A DNA stretch of 12,301 bases. Source: Candidatus Helarchaeota archaeon (lineage in GTDB: Archaea > Asgardarchaeota > Lokiarchaeia > Helarchaeales > HEL-GB-A). The position numbers were made by a program, and so were the translations under genes. The stretch lies in NCBI GenBank assembly GCA_013375405.1, contig JABXJU010000125.1, positions 1 to 12,301 on the forward strand, given 5' to 3'. Under the pieces are notes generated by a model. The model did not search any database. It saw only the letters and a program-made list of their open reading frames with translations, and was not told where the DNA came from. Below are positions 1-6,775 of the stretch, piece after piece (position 1 is the stretch's first letter; each line of letters begins with the position of its first letter).

Positions 1-1943
1 GATGTATCATAGTCCCAATTTACGCTAACGGAATTATCCGTTAATGTTACATCACGAGGTGCAATTCGGGAATAGATTAATAATTTTAACGATGAATTTG
101 GGGAATATTCAATGGCAAGATCGAGGCCTGAGGAATCTGTTTTGACCTTTGGTATTAATTTATTAGCACAGGTAACGAATTTCTCAGGGGTCCCAATCAA
201 AGCGAGACCTTCCTTTAAAAATGGGACAAAAATGAAATATTTGTGTTCCATTCTTTTGAGTTTGAGCTTTATAACGTCATCTGGACCTATCTCTCTAATT
301 TCTCCAGAGAAAAAATCGTAAATCACCCCTGTTTCTGCATATCCCAATTCTCGCAAGGTTAGGGTTGGGTCCTTAACGCGTCGAGGCCACAAATTCACCA
401 CGAATATATAACGCCAGAACCGATCTTCCTTCTGACTCCACGTATCCATAATGTAGGGTTTCTGGTTAATTTTGAACATCAGATCATTTGCCGTAATAGG
501 ACGATCCGGCTTGAGGAGCAGCCCTTCTTCGGTGCAAGTTTTCATTAACAATTCCTTATTAACACGCTCGGCTTTATCGGCAGGACAAATTATACCGCCT
601 CCAAGGTTACTCAACATTGTCATTTGTTCGGGGTACTTCTCTCGGTAAAGGCCTTTCTTGAGAGGTGTTGTAGTAGTAAGAAAACAATCTAAAGAAGGCC
701 AAATTCCAATGCCCCAAGCAATAATATTCGTTTGGCTAAAGTGAGGATAAAAAAATTGCTTTGTAGCCCTGGCATGATAATCACCCGTAACTCGTGCATT
801 TGTGATTGCAGGTAATTTTAACGCATAAAGAAAAGCACCTGAAGGAGCCATACAATATTGAATTGAAATATTATTTCGATCTGCAGCTTCAGCCATCCAA
901 GTTAACCAATTTTCTGCAGCATCTACATCCTCTTGAAGGTGTGGAATACGACTAAATGTGGTACGTAACCAATCCTGTTCGTACATTTTTATCCCCCATT
1001 TTGCTGACTGTTTCATAAGGTCATTCCAAAATTGAGGATCCATCGGAAGGGCTGCTTTCTTTCCAAAAATAGATTCATATTTTTTAAAATATGGAGATTT
1101 CGTGGAGAACCAACGGGCGTGACATGCAAAGGGCAATCCAATCTGTTCGTGCAATGCCTTCAAACCATCAGGGAATTCTTCAGGAATGGGTTCCCATAAT
1201 ATGGTGCCACCATAGGCACCTCCTCCAATTAACCGTCCAAGCCAACTGAAAGGTGGAACTTTCCAGATTGTTTTCATGTCTTTTAGGTACCACCAGGAAT
1301 CGAGTTGGTAATATTTAAAGGGGATACCAAGATTTTTGAACACATCACGGGCGTATTGGACAGTTTGTGCATAGTTCATCCCTTTTTCTTTACGATAATA
1401 ATAATAGGCTCCATTATCTGTCCAGAATCCGATATTTGCTACCACGGGATCAGCGTAAGGATCTTTTGGTTCCGTCCCATAATATTTGTGAAGGTAGCCA
1501 CACCATTCAACAATTGCTTGATTAATGCCTTTTGTTAATAAAAACAAGCAAGAGTGCTCAAAGGTGTCCGGTATTTCCTTGATTTTTCCTTCTAAACCGT
1601 GAAAGATCACTCCCTCTTTTTTTGTATACGCAACCATGAAGTGATCCATTGGGCCAAAAACTACGGAATTCAACTCATTATCATAAAAAACGACGGGGCC
1701 ATGAGTTCCTTTTTTTGGGATTTTTCGAATAGGGGGACAAAACAAGGCGTCACGGTAAGCCAGAATTTTTTGATTGGGGGCTTTAAGAGCAAAGCAAGGA
1801 AATTTAAAAATCAAGTTTTCATATTTTCCCGTCGATACATCCTTAAGTCCTTCAGGAAATTGAATTTGAAACTTTAAAATAGGTTGATTAGGATAAATCT
1901 TTATGCTAGTATGGAGGGTATTGACGTACCCTCTATTTTCCAT
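1..1943 (-). CDS. GH36/raffinose-synthase-like glycosidase, main catalytic part (3' end off window; 5' part in another frame)
   Basis: This open frame enters from the left edge and runs back to an ATG at 1943; the first upstream stop is TGA at 1977-1979. About 647 codons are visible. An N-terminal beta-rich stretch is followed by a TIM-barrel region: YYQLDSWWY with Asp at codon 1299-1301, then KMYEQDW with the likely nucleophile Asp at 972-974, then YCMAPSGAF, and ARVTGDY with the likely acid/base Asp at 780-782. The order and spacing match raffinose synthases and other clan GH-D enzymes (MCMA..., VRASDD..., a GGPIYVSD-like stretch seen here as GGGIICPAD, and a final P-x-R-P). The substrate is probably an alpha-galactoside or related glycan, but specificity cannot be read. 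No Shine-Dalgarno precedes ATG 1943, and the homologous N-terminal region continues in the other frame at 1901-2326. I therefore infer one gene broken by a frame change, not a gene starting here. Confidence 0.8.
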   Translation of the reverse strand, partial: MENRGYVNTLHTSIKIYPNQPILKFQIQFPEGLKDVSTGKYENLIFKFPCFALKAPNQKILAYRDALFCPPIRKIPKKGTHGPVVFYDNELNSVVFGPMDHFMVAYTKKEGVIFHGLEGKIKEIPDTFEHSCLFLLTKGINQAIVEWCGYLHKYYGTEPKDPYADPVVANIGFWTDNGAYYYYRKEKGMNYAQTVQYARDVFKNLGIPFKYYQLDSWWYLKDMKTIWKVPPFSWLGRLIGGGAYGGTILWEPIPEEFPDGLKALHEQIGLPFACHARWFSTKSPYFKKYESIFGKKAALPMDPQFWNDLMKQSAKWGIKMYEQDWLRTTFSRIPHLQEDVDAAENWLTWMAEAADRNNISIQYCMAPSGAFLYALKLPAITNARVTGDYHARATKQFFYPHFSQTNIIAWGIGIWPSLDCFLTTTTPLKKGLYREKYPEQMTMLSNLGGGIICPADKAERVNKELLMKTCTEEGLLLKPDRPITANDLMFKINQKPYIMDTWSQKEDRFWRYIFVVNLWPRRVKDPTLTLRELGYAETGVIYDFFSGEIREIGPDDVIKLKLKRMEHKYFIFVPFLKEGLALIGTPEKFVTCANKLIPKVKTDSSGLDLAIEYSPNSSLKLLIYSRIAPRDVTLTDNSVSVNWDYDT

Positions 1944-2326
1944 TTTATGGAAGTTATTTCGTAGTTTCCAAATACATCAGAGTCTAATTTTTTTTCGATT
2001 GATTGAAGATGAAGAGTTTTCGCTTCATTAGATGGGTGTGCGTGATACCATTGTCCTCGAAAATGGATTTGAAGAGTTCCTGTAGAGAATTTACGCCCAT
2101 TTCCAAAAGCAATTTCGTACGAACCAGTCTCGTCCACCTTCACCTCGGGAGTAGTGGCTTGAATTTGATTGGGTTGGGGTTGTGCAATTTGATCCCATTT
2201 ACTCGGTTTGTAGGCTGCATTGAGATAACGTGCCCATACTTTCCAGAGAAGAGGTAATATCAGATAGAGTATTAAAATTGTACCTATAATATATAGAATC
2301 CATCTGATTGCTGCCCAAAAAACCAT
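1901..2326 (-). CDS. N-terminal membrane anchor and start of the GH36-like glycosidase (frame-broken 5' part)
   Basis: As read, this encodes 141 residues from ATG 2326. Residues about 3-29 form one hydrophobic membrane segment, followed by Lys and Arg, a Pro/Gln-rich linker (about 44-62) and a beta-rich domain. The stretch DSDVFGNYEITSIKWKI resembles the D-x-x-G-x-Y...W element that opens the N-terminal beta-sandwich of GH36/raffinose-synthase proteins. It should be followed by a 'TSI-x-x-Y...F' strand, and exactly that (HTSIKIYPNQPILKF) appears in the -1 frame of the overlapping downstream ORF. The last residues (EGTSIPSILA) are then out-of-frame read-through. It is best regarded as the 5' part of one roughly 780-residue membrane-tethered enzyme. 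Basic residues just after the membrane segment leave the topology uncertain. Alternatives are a real pseudogene, a recoded gene, a spliced gene or a one-base sequence error. Confidence 0.7.
   Translation of the reverse strand: MVFWAAIRWILYIIGTILILYLILPLLWKVWARYLNAAYKPSKWDQIAQPQPNQIQATTPEVKVDETGSYEIAFGNGRKFSTGTLQIHFRGQWYHAHPSNEAKTLHLQSIEKKLDSDVFGNYEITSIKWKIEGTSIPSILA
1914..1933 (-). other. Perfect 20-nt hairpin at the glycosidase frame break (possible mini-intron or recoding element)
   Basis: The arms 1914-1920 and 1927-1933 are perfectly complementary (7 bp, GAGGGTA/TACCCTC) around a 6-nt loop. The hairpin begins exactly at a codon boundary of the upstream frame and ends exactly at a codon boundary of the downstream frame. 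Deleting these 20 nt joins ...SIKWKI to HTSIKIYPNQ... and restores one long frame. Adding one G to the GGG run in the upstream arm also restores it (...KIEGYVNTLHTSIK...). I could not fit the standard 3-4-3 bulge-helix-bulge geometry to its flanks, so an intron reading is only a possibility. Confidence 0.4.
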
Positions 2327-2380
2327 TAAAACGCACCGACTGGTTTATTTTGAGTATTAGGAGTGGATTATTAGTTTTTT

Positions 2381-2390
2381 GATATAAAAT
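2381..2390 (-). promoter_or_regulatory. Probable TATA box for the glycosidase gene
   Basis: Read on minus, the sequence is ATTTTATATC, about 55-65 nt upstream of the ATG at 2326, in the 78-nt gap after the DUF389 gene. It is a plausible archaeal TATA element giving a leader of roughly 30 nt. In such AT-rich DNA a match of this kind is weak evidence. Confidence 0.3.
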
Positions 2391-2404
2391 TATAGCTTTT
2401 CAAA

Positions 2405-3406
2405 TTAAATTAATGCTAAAACGATAGTAAATGCTAATAATAACAAAGCAGCAAAGACAATTATGAGATCCTTTCGAGCAGTACGGGCCCGTAACTTTTC
2501 CATGCGCTTGCTTTGGACAGGGGATTTAACTCCAGCAAGAAAAAAGGTGATAGTACAAGTAAAATTAATACAGAGTAGGTTAATTAGAAGAATCCAGAGA
2601 GACCCGATGGCTCCACTAAATTCACCTATAGCCAATAATAGCCCAACATTGGCAGCGGGAGGCATTAATGAGGCTGCTACTGCAACGCCCACCAAAGCTG
2701 TGGCAACTCCACTTACAAAACAAAGACCTGCGGCAATACCAGAGGCAATACCCAATCCAAAATCAGCTAGAGTTGCATTTGTGCGGAGGATAATCTCTGA
2801 AGGAAGAGTTCCTGCTTCCACAGTTCCTTGTAGCTGACCCGTCAAATTGAATAGGAATCCAAGAAGTACTCCAATAAGAACCGAGATCGTAAGACCAATA
2901 AATTCAGTAAATAAACTCCGTTTTAGAATTTTCCTATTACTAGTAACAGTACCGAGGGAAGTGCCAACAATAGGACCCAATAGGGGCGCAATAACCATAG
3001 AACCAATGATAACGGCTACATTATTGTATACTAATCCTAAGGCAGCAACTATCGCAGATACAATACAAAATGTTATGTATAAAATATCGGGGTAAGTGGT
3101 TGGTTCAATTATTTGAAATAATTCTTCATAAGAAAGGGATTGAATTTTAGGTTTTTTTTCTGATTTTCCAAGATAAGGTGGGATTAATCCAAGAATTGGT
3201 AAAATATTGATTCGACCATAAGTAGTGCTAATACCAATTCGTCTCATATCTTCAATAGTGGTTTTAGAACCACTGATATCCGTAAAAATAATTAAAAGGG
3301 CTTCAGTTTCGCCCTCAATAATATCATAATCATAAAATAATTTGGTCAGAGTCTCCTTAGTTTCATCGACTTTGTCCTTGGGGATTATGATTTCAATTTT
3401 CCGCAT
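2405..3406 (-). CDS. DUF389 (TIGR00341-type) integral membrane protein
   Basis: 333 residues. The N-terminal ~80 residues are soluble, with an ACT-like beta-alpha pattern (KIEIIIPKDKVDETKETL). A linker follows, and then about seven hydrophobic segments beginning near residue 108. The hallmark DUF389 motif NNVAVIIGSMVIAPLLGPI lies at about 128-146, and a second conserved Gly/Pro-rich stretch, VAVAASLMPPAANVGLLLAI, follows later. Length and domain order are normal for the family. The biochemical function of DUF389 proteins is not established; they are often proposed to be transporters or envelope proteins. Start ATG 3406 has an AAGGTT element 6-10 nt upstream. Only 20 nt separate it from the CofD-like gene upstream, so the two are probably co-transcribed. 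Confidence 0.85.
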   Translation of the reverse strand: MRKIEIIIPKDKVDETKETLTKLFYDYDIIEGETEALLIIFTDISGSKTTIEDMRRIGISTTYGRINILPILGLIPPYLGKSEKKPKIQSLSYEELFQIIEPTTYPDILYITFCIVSAIVAALGLVYNNVAVIIGSMVIAPLLGPIVGTSLGTVTSNRKILKRSLFTEFIGLTISVLIGVLLGFLFNLTGQLQGTVEAGTLPSEIILRTNATLADFGLGIASGIAAGLCFVSGVATALVGVAVAASLMPPAANVGLLLAIGEFSGAIGSLWILLINLLCINFTCTITFFLAGVKSPVQSKRMEKLRARTARKDLIIVFAALLLLAFTIVLALI

Positions 3407-3426
3407 TTAAGAACCTTACTAAAGTT

Positions 3427-4404
3427 TTAGATCTTCTTTTTCACTAATCGACTAAAAAATCGGCTTACTACATTTGCTTTACTTGGTTTAACCGTTTCCT
3501 TTAATGGAAAAAGATTAAATAAAAATGATGCTAATTCGAATGCTTCAGTTTTATTTTTTATTGCCAAATTTCCAACAGTAACCTGAAACCCTAAATTCTG
3601 GATTTGGTCTTTGTATTCTTTCTGAGATTCATCGATTATGATAGTATCTGCCAGATTTTCAACTGTTTTTGCGAATTCTAGGGCATTAAGATCAGTATAA
3701 CCCAGCCTATTGAGCACTGTAATATGCTTTTCGGTGATGAGATTAGAACTGTCAATTGGGCATGTAGCAAAAATTGGACATGGAACTTCTTCTAGTATCT
3801 TTCTTACGCCAGGAACTTGAAGCATCGCATGGAAAACAACCAGATCATTTGGTAATAATAAAATGTATTCGGAATTATTCGCTATATCTTTTAGACTTTC
3901 GCTCGGTTTTTTATCTTTATATCCATTAAAGGTAACTTCTTGAAATTTTAAATCAGAATTAGGCGATCGAAGAAATTTAAGGTAATCTGTAGTTTTTGTA
4001 CCGAGTTTTAATTGTATAGGCAAGATTTCCTCGCAAATTGGAATGATTTGAGCGTCAATGGAAAAATATTCGCGTATTTTTCCAGTTAATTCTGATAATT
4101 TTTTTCCTTTTGATACCATCTCGGTTAGTAAAATAGAGAGTGCTACATCTAAGTCAGTAAATTGAAGTTGTATTTTTCTGTATTCTAATTTTTTGAGAAA
4201 TTTATGAACCCGGTAAGTATTCAGATATTCAACACGCATCAATGAATGTAACAAGGCACGAAGGCACAGGTTCATTTGTGTACCAGAAAGATTGAGCACA
4301 TTAGTCGTATCGAACACAAAACCTAATTTATTTTGAGGTAAATAAGTTATTAAACTATGCAAAATATTTGATATTCGGGTGCCCGAATAGAAAATTAGTA
4401 ACAT
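3427..4404 (-). CDS. CofD-like protein with degenerate active-site motifs
   Basis: 325 residues that align along their whole length with CofD, the 2-phospho-L-lactate transferase of coenzyme F420 biosynthesis. The recognisable skeleton is: an N-terminal strand plus glycine loop (LLIFYSGTR, 3-10, where CofD has LSGGTG); FDTTN (31-35, where CofD has NTGDD); FTDLDVALSILLTEMVSKGKKLSELT (82-107, close to the CofD 'GDxDLAxHxxRTxxLxxGxxLSEVT' helix); IPICEE (121-126, CofD ILPMSDD); LLPNDLVVF (183-191, CofD GPSNPITSI); VPGVRKIL (197-204); and ATCPIDSS (213-220, CofD AVSPIIGG). The fold is therefore CofD, but most glycine and acidic residues of the substrate/metal site are replaced. A basic, probably disordered tail (about 302-325) is added. 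It may be a regulatory or re-purposed paralogue rather than an active transferase. No other F420 genes are in view. It is probably the first gene of an operon with the DUF389 gene. Confidence 0.7.
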   Translation of the reverse strand: MLLIFYSGTRISNILHSLITYLPQNKLGFVFDTTNVLNLSGTQMNLCLRALLHSLMRVEYLNTYRVHKFLKKLEYRKIQLQFTDLDVALSILLTEMVSKGKKLSELTGKIREYFSIDAQIIPICEEILPIQLKLGTKTTDYLKFLRSPNSDLKFQEVTFNGYKDKKPSESLKDIANNSEYILLLPNDLVVFHAMLQVPGVRKILEEVPCPIFATCPIDSSNLITEKHITVLNRLGYTDLNALEFAKTVENLADTIIIDESQKEYKDQIQNLGFQVTVGNLAIKNKTEAFELASFLFNLFPLKETVKPSKANVVSRFFSRLVKKKI

Positions 4405-4424
4405 ATTTTTTTCCTTTATAATTT

Positions 4425-4434
4425 CTTATAAATA
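4425..4434 (-). promoter_or_regulatory. Probable TATA box of the CofD-like gene (near-leaderless)
   Basis: The minus strand reads TATTTATAAG 21-30 nt upstream of the ATG at 4404. If functional, transcription would start at or within a few bases of the start codon. The 4405-4603 gap between this gene and divergent TFS otherwise holds only AT-rich sequence with T-runs and no supported gene. Confidence 0.4.
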
Positions 4435-4572
4435 CGTCGAACTTACCCGATTCTCGCTTTTTTAAAGCAAAATCTCCTTTTTCGCGTTTTATAATCAAAT
4501 ACTGTATCTTCTCTTTATTGTATTACTCTATTTAAAAAGTTTTCTTTTTCAAAAAGTCTTTTTTTCGATAGA

Positions 4573-4588
4573 TTTAAGTGTTTATATT
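4573..4588 (+). promoter_or_regulatory. Probable BRE/TATA promoter of the TFS gene
   Basis: The sequence TTTAAGTGTTTATATT ends 15 nt before the ATG at 4604, giving a start site close to the codon and a probably leaderless mRNA. A nearly identical 13-mer (TTTAAGTGCTTAT) occurs at 9101-9113 upstream of psmA, which suggests a shared promoter element rather than chance. Confidence 0.5.
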
Positions 4589-4603
4589 AAATTTTGTAAT
4601 GTT

Positions 4604-4942
4604 ATGGAGTATTGCCCTTCTTGTGAGTCGATCATGTACCCGATGAAACAAGGAGAGGGAACAGTTCTCAAATGCAGGCGGTGCGGGTTCGTTAAGGAGA
4701 TGTCAGAAGATCTAGATAGAGAGTCTTTTAAGATATCAAGAGAATTTCAGCATTCTGTGAAAGATAGGATCGAAATTATAAGAACTGATGATCTAAAAAC
4801 AATGCCCACAACAAGAGCAGAATGCCCGAAATGTGGTCACAAAGAGGCAGCATATTGGCAATTACAAACTCGTTCAGCTGATGAAGGGATGACAACCTTT
4901 TATCGGTGCCTTAAATGCAAGTATACGTGGCGTGCATATTAA
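4604..4942 (+). CDS. tfs: Transcription elongation/cleavage factor TFS (TFIIS/Rpb9-type)
   Basis: 112 residues, normal for archaeal TFS. The N-terminal zinc ribbon has C4-x2-C7 and C24-x2-C27. A variable linker (about 30-68) leads to a TFIIS-type C-terminal zinc ribbon with C74-x2-C77 and C102-x2-C105. This ribbon contains the signature QLQTRSADEGMTTFYRC, and D93-E94 is the acidic dipeptide that TFIIS proteins insert into the polymerase active centre to stimulate cleavage of backtracked RNA. Because the DE pair is intact, this should be a cleavage-competent factor, not an inhibitory paralogue. The ATG at 4604 is needed for the first zinc ribbon. It is followed on the same strand by the RNase III-like gene and is transcribed away from the CofD-like gene. 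Confidence 0.95.
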   Translation: MEYCPSCESIMYPMKQGEGTVLKCRRCGFVKEMSEDLDRESFKISREFQHSVKDRIEIIRTDDLKTMPTTRAECPKCGHKEAAYWQLQTRSADEGMTTFYRCLKCKYTWRAY

Positions 4943-5017
4943 AAAAAGATCAATAATTAGGAATTTCAGTAAAATAATATAATTATTAATAATGATTCAT
5001 TTTTATAGGGAAAAAAT

Positions 5018-5440
5018 ATGACTCTAGATAAATTAAAAGCCATTAAAAAGTTTTCTAATATTAGAGAAATTTTAATTAACAAAGATTTAGCTAAATTAGG
5101 AGATCCTTTTGTCAATTTTATTTATTCATTAGCCAAATCATGTGTATTGGGTAAATTTAATGGTTGGAAGGTACCGGACAAAGTTCTAGCACAAGCTTTA
5201 CGGGATGCAGAAATGCGTTCTATAATTTCCCAAAAAGCTAGCAATCATGACTTAGGAGATGCAGTTGAAGCACTGCTCATTCATGAATGGTTATTTGAAA
5301 ATATTTCAATTGAACAACTTACTACTATTTTAGTCAATCAATTACGAACTGGAGATTTTTCAGATAAAACAAAGGAAGCAAGGAGTGCCTTACAAGCATT
5401 CACTGCACTCCTCCTAGAAATTCGTAAAAGATTCAAATAA
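5018..5440 (+). CDS. Archaeal RNase III-like protein (PF11469-type)
   Basis: 140 residues, all helical in character, matching the compact archaeal RNase III-like family. The two signature stretches are LAKLGDPFVNFIYSLAKS (24-41), equivalent to the bacterial 'EFLGDAVL' motif, and DLGDAVEALLIHEWL (78-92), equivalent to 'LADALEALIGA'. Acidic residues D29, D81 and E84 correspond to metal-binding positions of RNase III, but the first glutamate of 'ExxGD' is Ala25 here. In that respect it resembles its archaeal family rather than bacterial enzymes. There is no separate dsRNA-binding domain. The likely role is RNA processing, but activity is uncertain. ATG 5018 is preceded by AGGGA, and an AT-rich TATA-like stretch lies at about 4973-4984. 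It is convergent with rpoL, with 33 nt between them. Confidence 0.8.
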   Translation: MTLDKLKAIKKFSNIREILINKDLAKLGDPFVNFIYSLAKSCVLGKFNGWKVPDKVLAQALRDAEMRSIISQKASNHDLGDAVEALLIHEWLFENISIEQLTTILVNQLRTGDFSDKTKEARSALQAFTALLLEIRKRFK

Positions 5441-5473
5441 TGAATAAAATATATATAATAAATTAATTATTTT

Positions 5474-5758
5474 TTAACTTTCTGACGTAACTTCTTCGAA
5501 TTTAGTTTCAAATTCTTCGAGTTTTGCTTCAAGTCTTTTTAAAGCGTCTTGTAACGCTTTTAAGGGACTTTTATCTTTCTTTGTTTTTATGTAAAAACGC
5601 ACCTCTTTGATGAGTGGATGCTTAACCATATAACCAGTATGAATTACAGCAGGATCATTAAAAAGCTCTTTGCGTAAGGAGCTCATTAGAGTATGCCCTT
5701 CCTCCAAAATGCGAATTTCCAGCTCGTTTTCCACCTGATTCAAGATTTCTAACTTCAA
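5474..5758 (-). CDS. rpoL: DNA-directed RNA polymerase subunit L (Rpo11)
   Basis: 94 residues, the usual size. It shows the Rpb11/RpoL pattern: a beta hairpin (LEIRILEEGHTL, about 12-24), the conserved helix SSLRKELFNDPAV, then HTGYMVKHPLIKEVRFYIKTKKDKSPLKAL, and a C-terminal charged helix. RpoL dimerises with RpoD in the assembly platform of archaeal RNA polymerase. The start is a TTG at 5756-5758; a stop lies three codons upstream (TAG at 5765-5767) and no ATG fits, while the family N-terminus (MxLEIL...) begins exactly here. A GAGG lies about 11 nt before the TTG. The gene is complete and divergent from the 76-residue gene at 5867. Confidence 0.93.
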   Translation of the reverse strand: MKLEILNQVENELEIRILEEGHTLMSSLRKELFNDPAVIHTGYMVKHPLIKEVRFYIKTKKDKSPLKALQDALKRLEAKLEEFETKFEEVTSES

Positions 5759-5866
5759 CTTTATCTAAACCTCGATAAGAAAAATCAAATACCATTTTAA
5801 AAGTTTATTCCCCCAAAAATACTAAAACTTAGGTTTCATTATAAGAAATAGAAACATAGGACGTAA

Positions 5867-6097
5867 ATGGAGCCTAATCTTTTGGCGAAAACCAGAAAAA
5901 AGGAATTAGCGTTTTATCTGAGGGATCCAGAAAAGAGGACAGAATTTCTTGAAATAGTTCGAAAGAAGGTTACAATGGTGAATTTACGTTTAATGGTAAA
6001 ACAGGATAAGGTACGGATTACAGTCACAGGACCTCATGAAAGTGTGCGATATGCAATTCAATTAATTAAACGAATCCAATCTTCATTAATAAATTAA
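5867..6097 (+). CDS. Small conserved-looking protein of unknown function
   Basis: 76 residues. I do not recognise the family. The first ~34 residues are basic and helical (KTRKKELAFYLRDPEKRTEFLEIVRKK). The rest reads as beta-beta-alpha: VNLRLMVKQD, KVRITVTGPHESVRYAIQLIKRI. That pattern with a G-x-x-x-S-V turn is reminiscent of small KH-like or Pcc1-like RNA-binding folds, but no diagnostic motif is present. A TATA-like TTATAAGA at 5839-5846 lies 21-28 nt before the ATG, suggesting a leaderless mRNA. It sits between rpoL and csl4, with only 10 nt before the convergent end of csl4, so an information-processing role is plausible but unproven. Confidence 0.65.
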   Translation: MEPNLLAKTRKKELAFYLRDPEKRTEFLEIVRKKVTMVNLRLMVKQDKVRITVTGPHESVRYAIQLIKRIQSSLIN

Positions 6098-6107
6098 GAG
6101 ATTTGGC

Positions 6108-6698
6108 TTAAAAGACGTATTTTCCGTAATCATTAGCTACCTTACGGCGTTCAATATTTCTGCATGTTGGACATTGTAATCGGTGGCCTTCGAGTTTTAG
6201 CACGTCACCACATTCTGAACAAGTGGCTAATATTACTCCAAGGTTAGGAGTAGAGGTATGAATATGGAAGGGTATTACTTCATCGTTTGTAATAAGAGCT
6301 CGTATAAGATCTCCAGTTTTGAAAGCATCTGAGAGGGAATCAAGGTACCCTTTCGTAACTTGAGAGATATGAATCATACCTTCAAAATCGGTTGTCGGAT
6401 GAAATCCGCGTATGTTAGTAATGTCAGCGATAGCCATCTGTTTTCGGACCATACTAATGCGACCAATAACCACATCTCCTGTTTTAGGTAAGGAAGGTTT
6501 ATCTTGTCTTGGGACAATATATACCTTTTTTTCTCGTTGATTTATGTGCAAACTGCCAGGTATTGTCGCATAAATTACTCCATTCTCTTCGTAAGTTCCT
6601 GGTCCGGGCATGTACATTTCTATTACACCGATTTTTTGCCCAGGAAGGACAAAATCGCCTACTTTTATTTCATTTTTGCTTTCTACCAATTTTTTCAT
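6108..6698 (-). CDS. csl4: Exosome complex cap subunit Csl4 (S1 and zinc-ribbon)
   Basis: 196 residues. The N-terminal domain has the family opening VGDFVLPGQKIGVIE (13-27) and GPGTYEENGVIYAT. The S1 domain is at about 72-155 (GDVVIGRISMVRKQMAIADI...FEGMIHISQV). The C-terminal zinc ribbon has C160-x2-C163 and C176-x2-C179. Csl4 caps the archaeal RNA exosome over the Rrp41-Rrp42 ring and recruits substrates and DnaG. The frame could start at a TTG at 6701, but the adjacent ATG at 6698 is preferred. The other exosome genes lie 4 kb away on the other strand (rrp4, rrp41). A methyltransferase gene lies 77 nt upstream on the same strand. Confidence 0.93.
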   Translation of the reverse strand: MKKLVESKNEIKVGDFVLPGQKIGVIEMYMPGPGTYEENGVIYATIPGSLHINQREKKVYIVPRQDKPSLPKTGDVVIGRISMVRKQMAIADITNIRGFHPTTDFEGMIHISQVTKGYLDSLSDAFKTGDLIRALITNDEVIPFHIHTSTPNLGVILATCSECGDVLKLEGHRLQCPTCRNIERRKVANDYGKYVF

Positions 6699-6775
6699 CA
6701 ACTAGTCTTGCTTTTTTGTATCTTCTAGATTAAATCTTTATCCTATTTTAAGTCCATATCTTGTTTTTAATTTTT

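Noticed and set aside
1305..1877. Plus-strand ORFs opposite the glycosidase (1305-1538, 1599-1877) and the similar one at 112-321
   Set aside because: They are antisense shadows of the long minus-strand glycosidase frame and show no recognisable domains.
2463..3095. Plus-strand ORFs opposite the DUF389 gene
   Set aside because: They are Arg/Ala/Pro-rich mirror translations of a hydrophobic membrane protein, with no independent start signals.
4355..4498. Minus-strand 47-codon ORF from a TTG at 4498, overlapping the 5' end of the CofD-like gene
   Set aside because: It begins only with TTG, has no Shine-Dalgarno, overlaps the likely promoter and the first 50 nt of a real gene, and its Lys-rich composition is what AT-rich DNA gives by chance.
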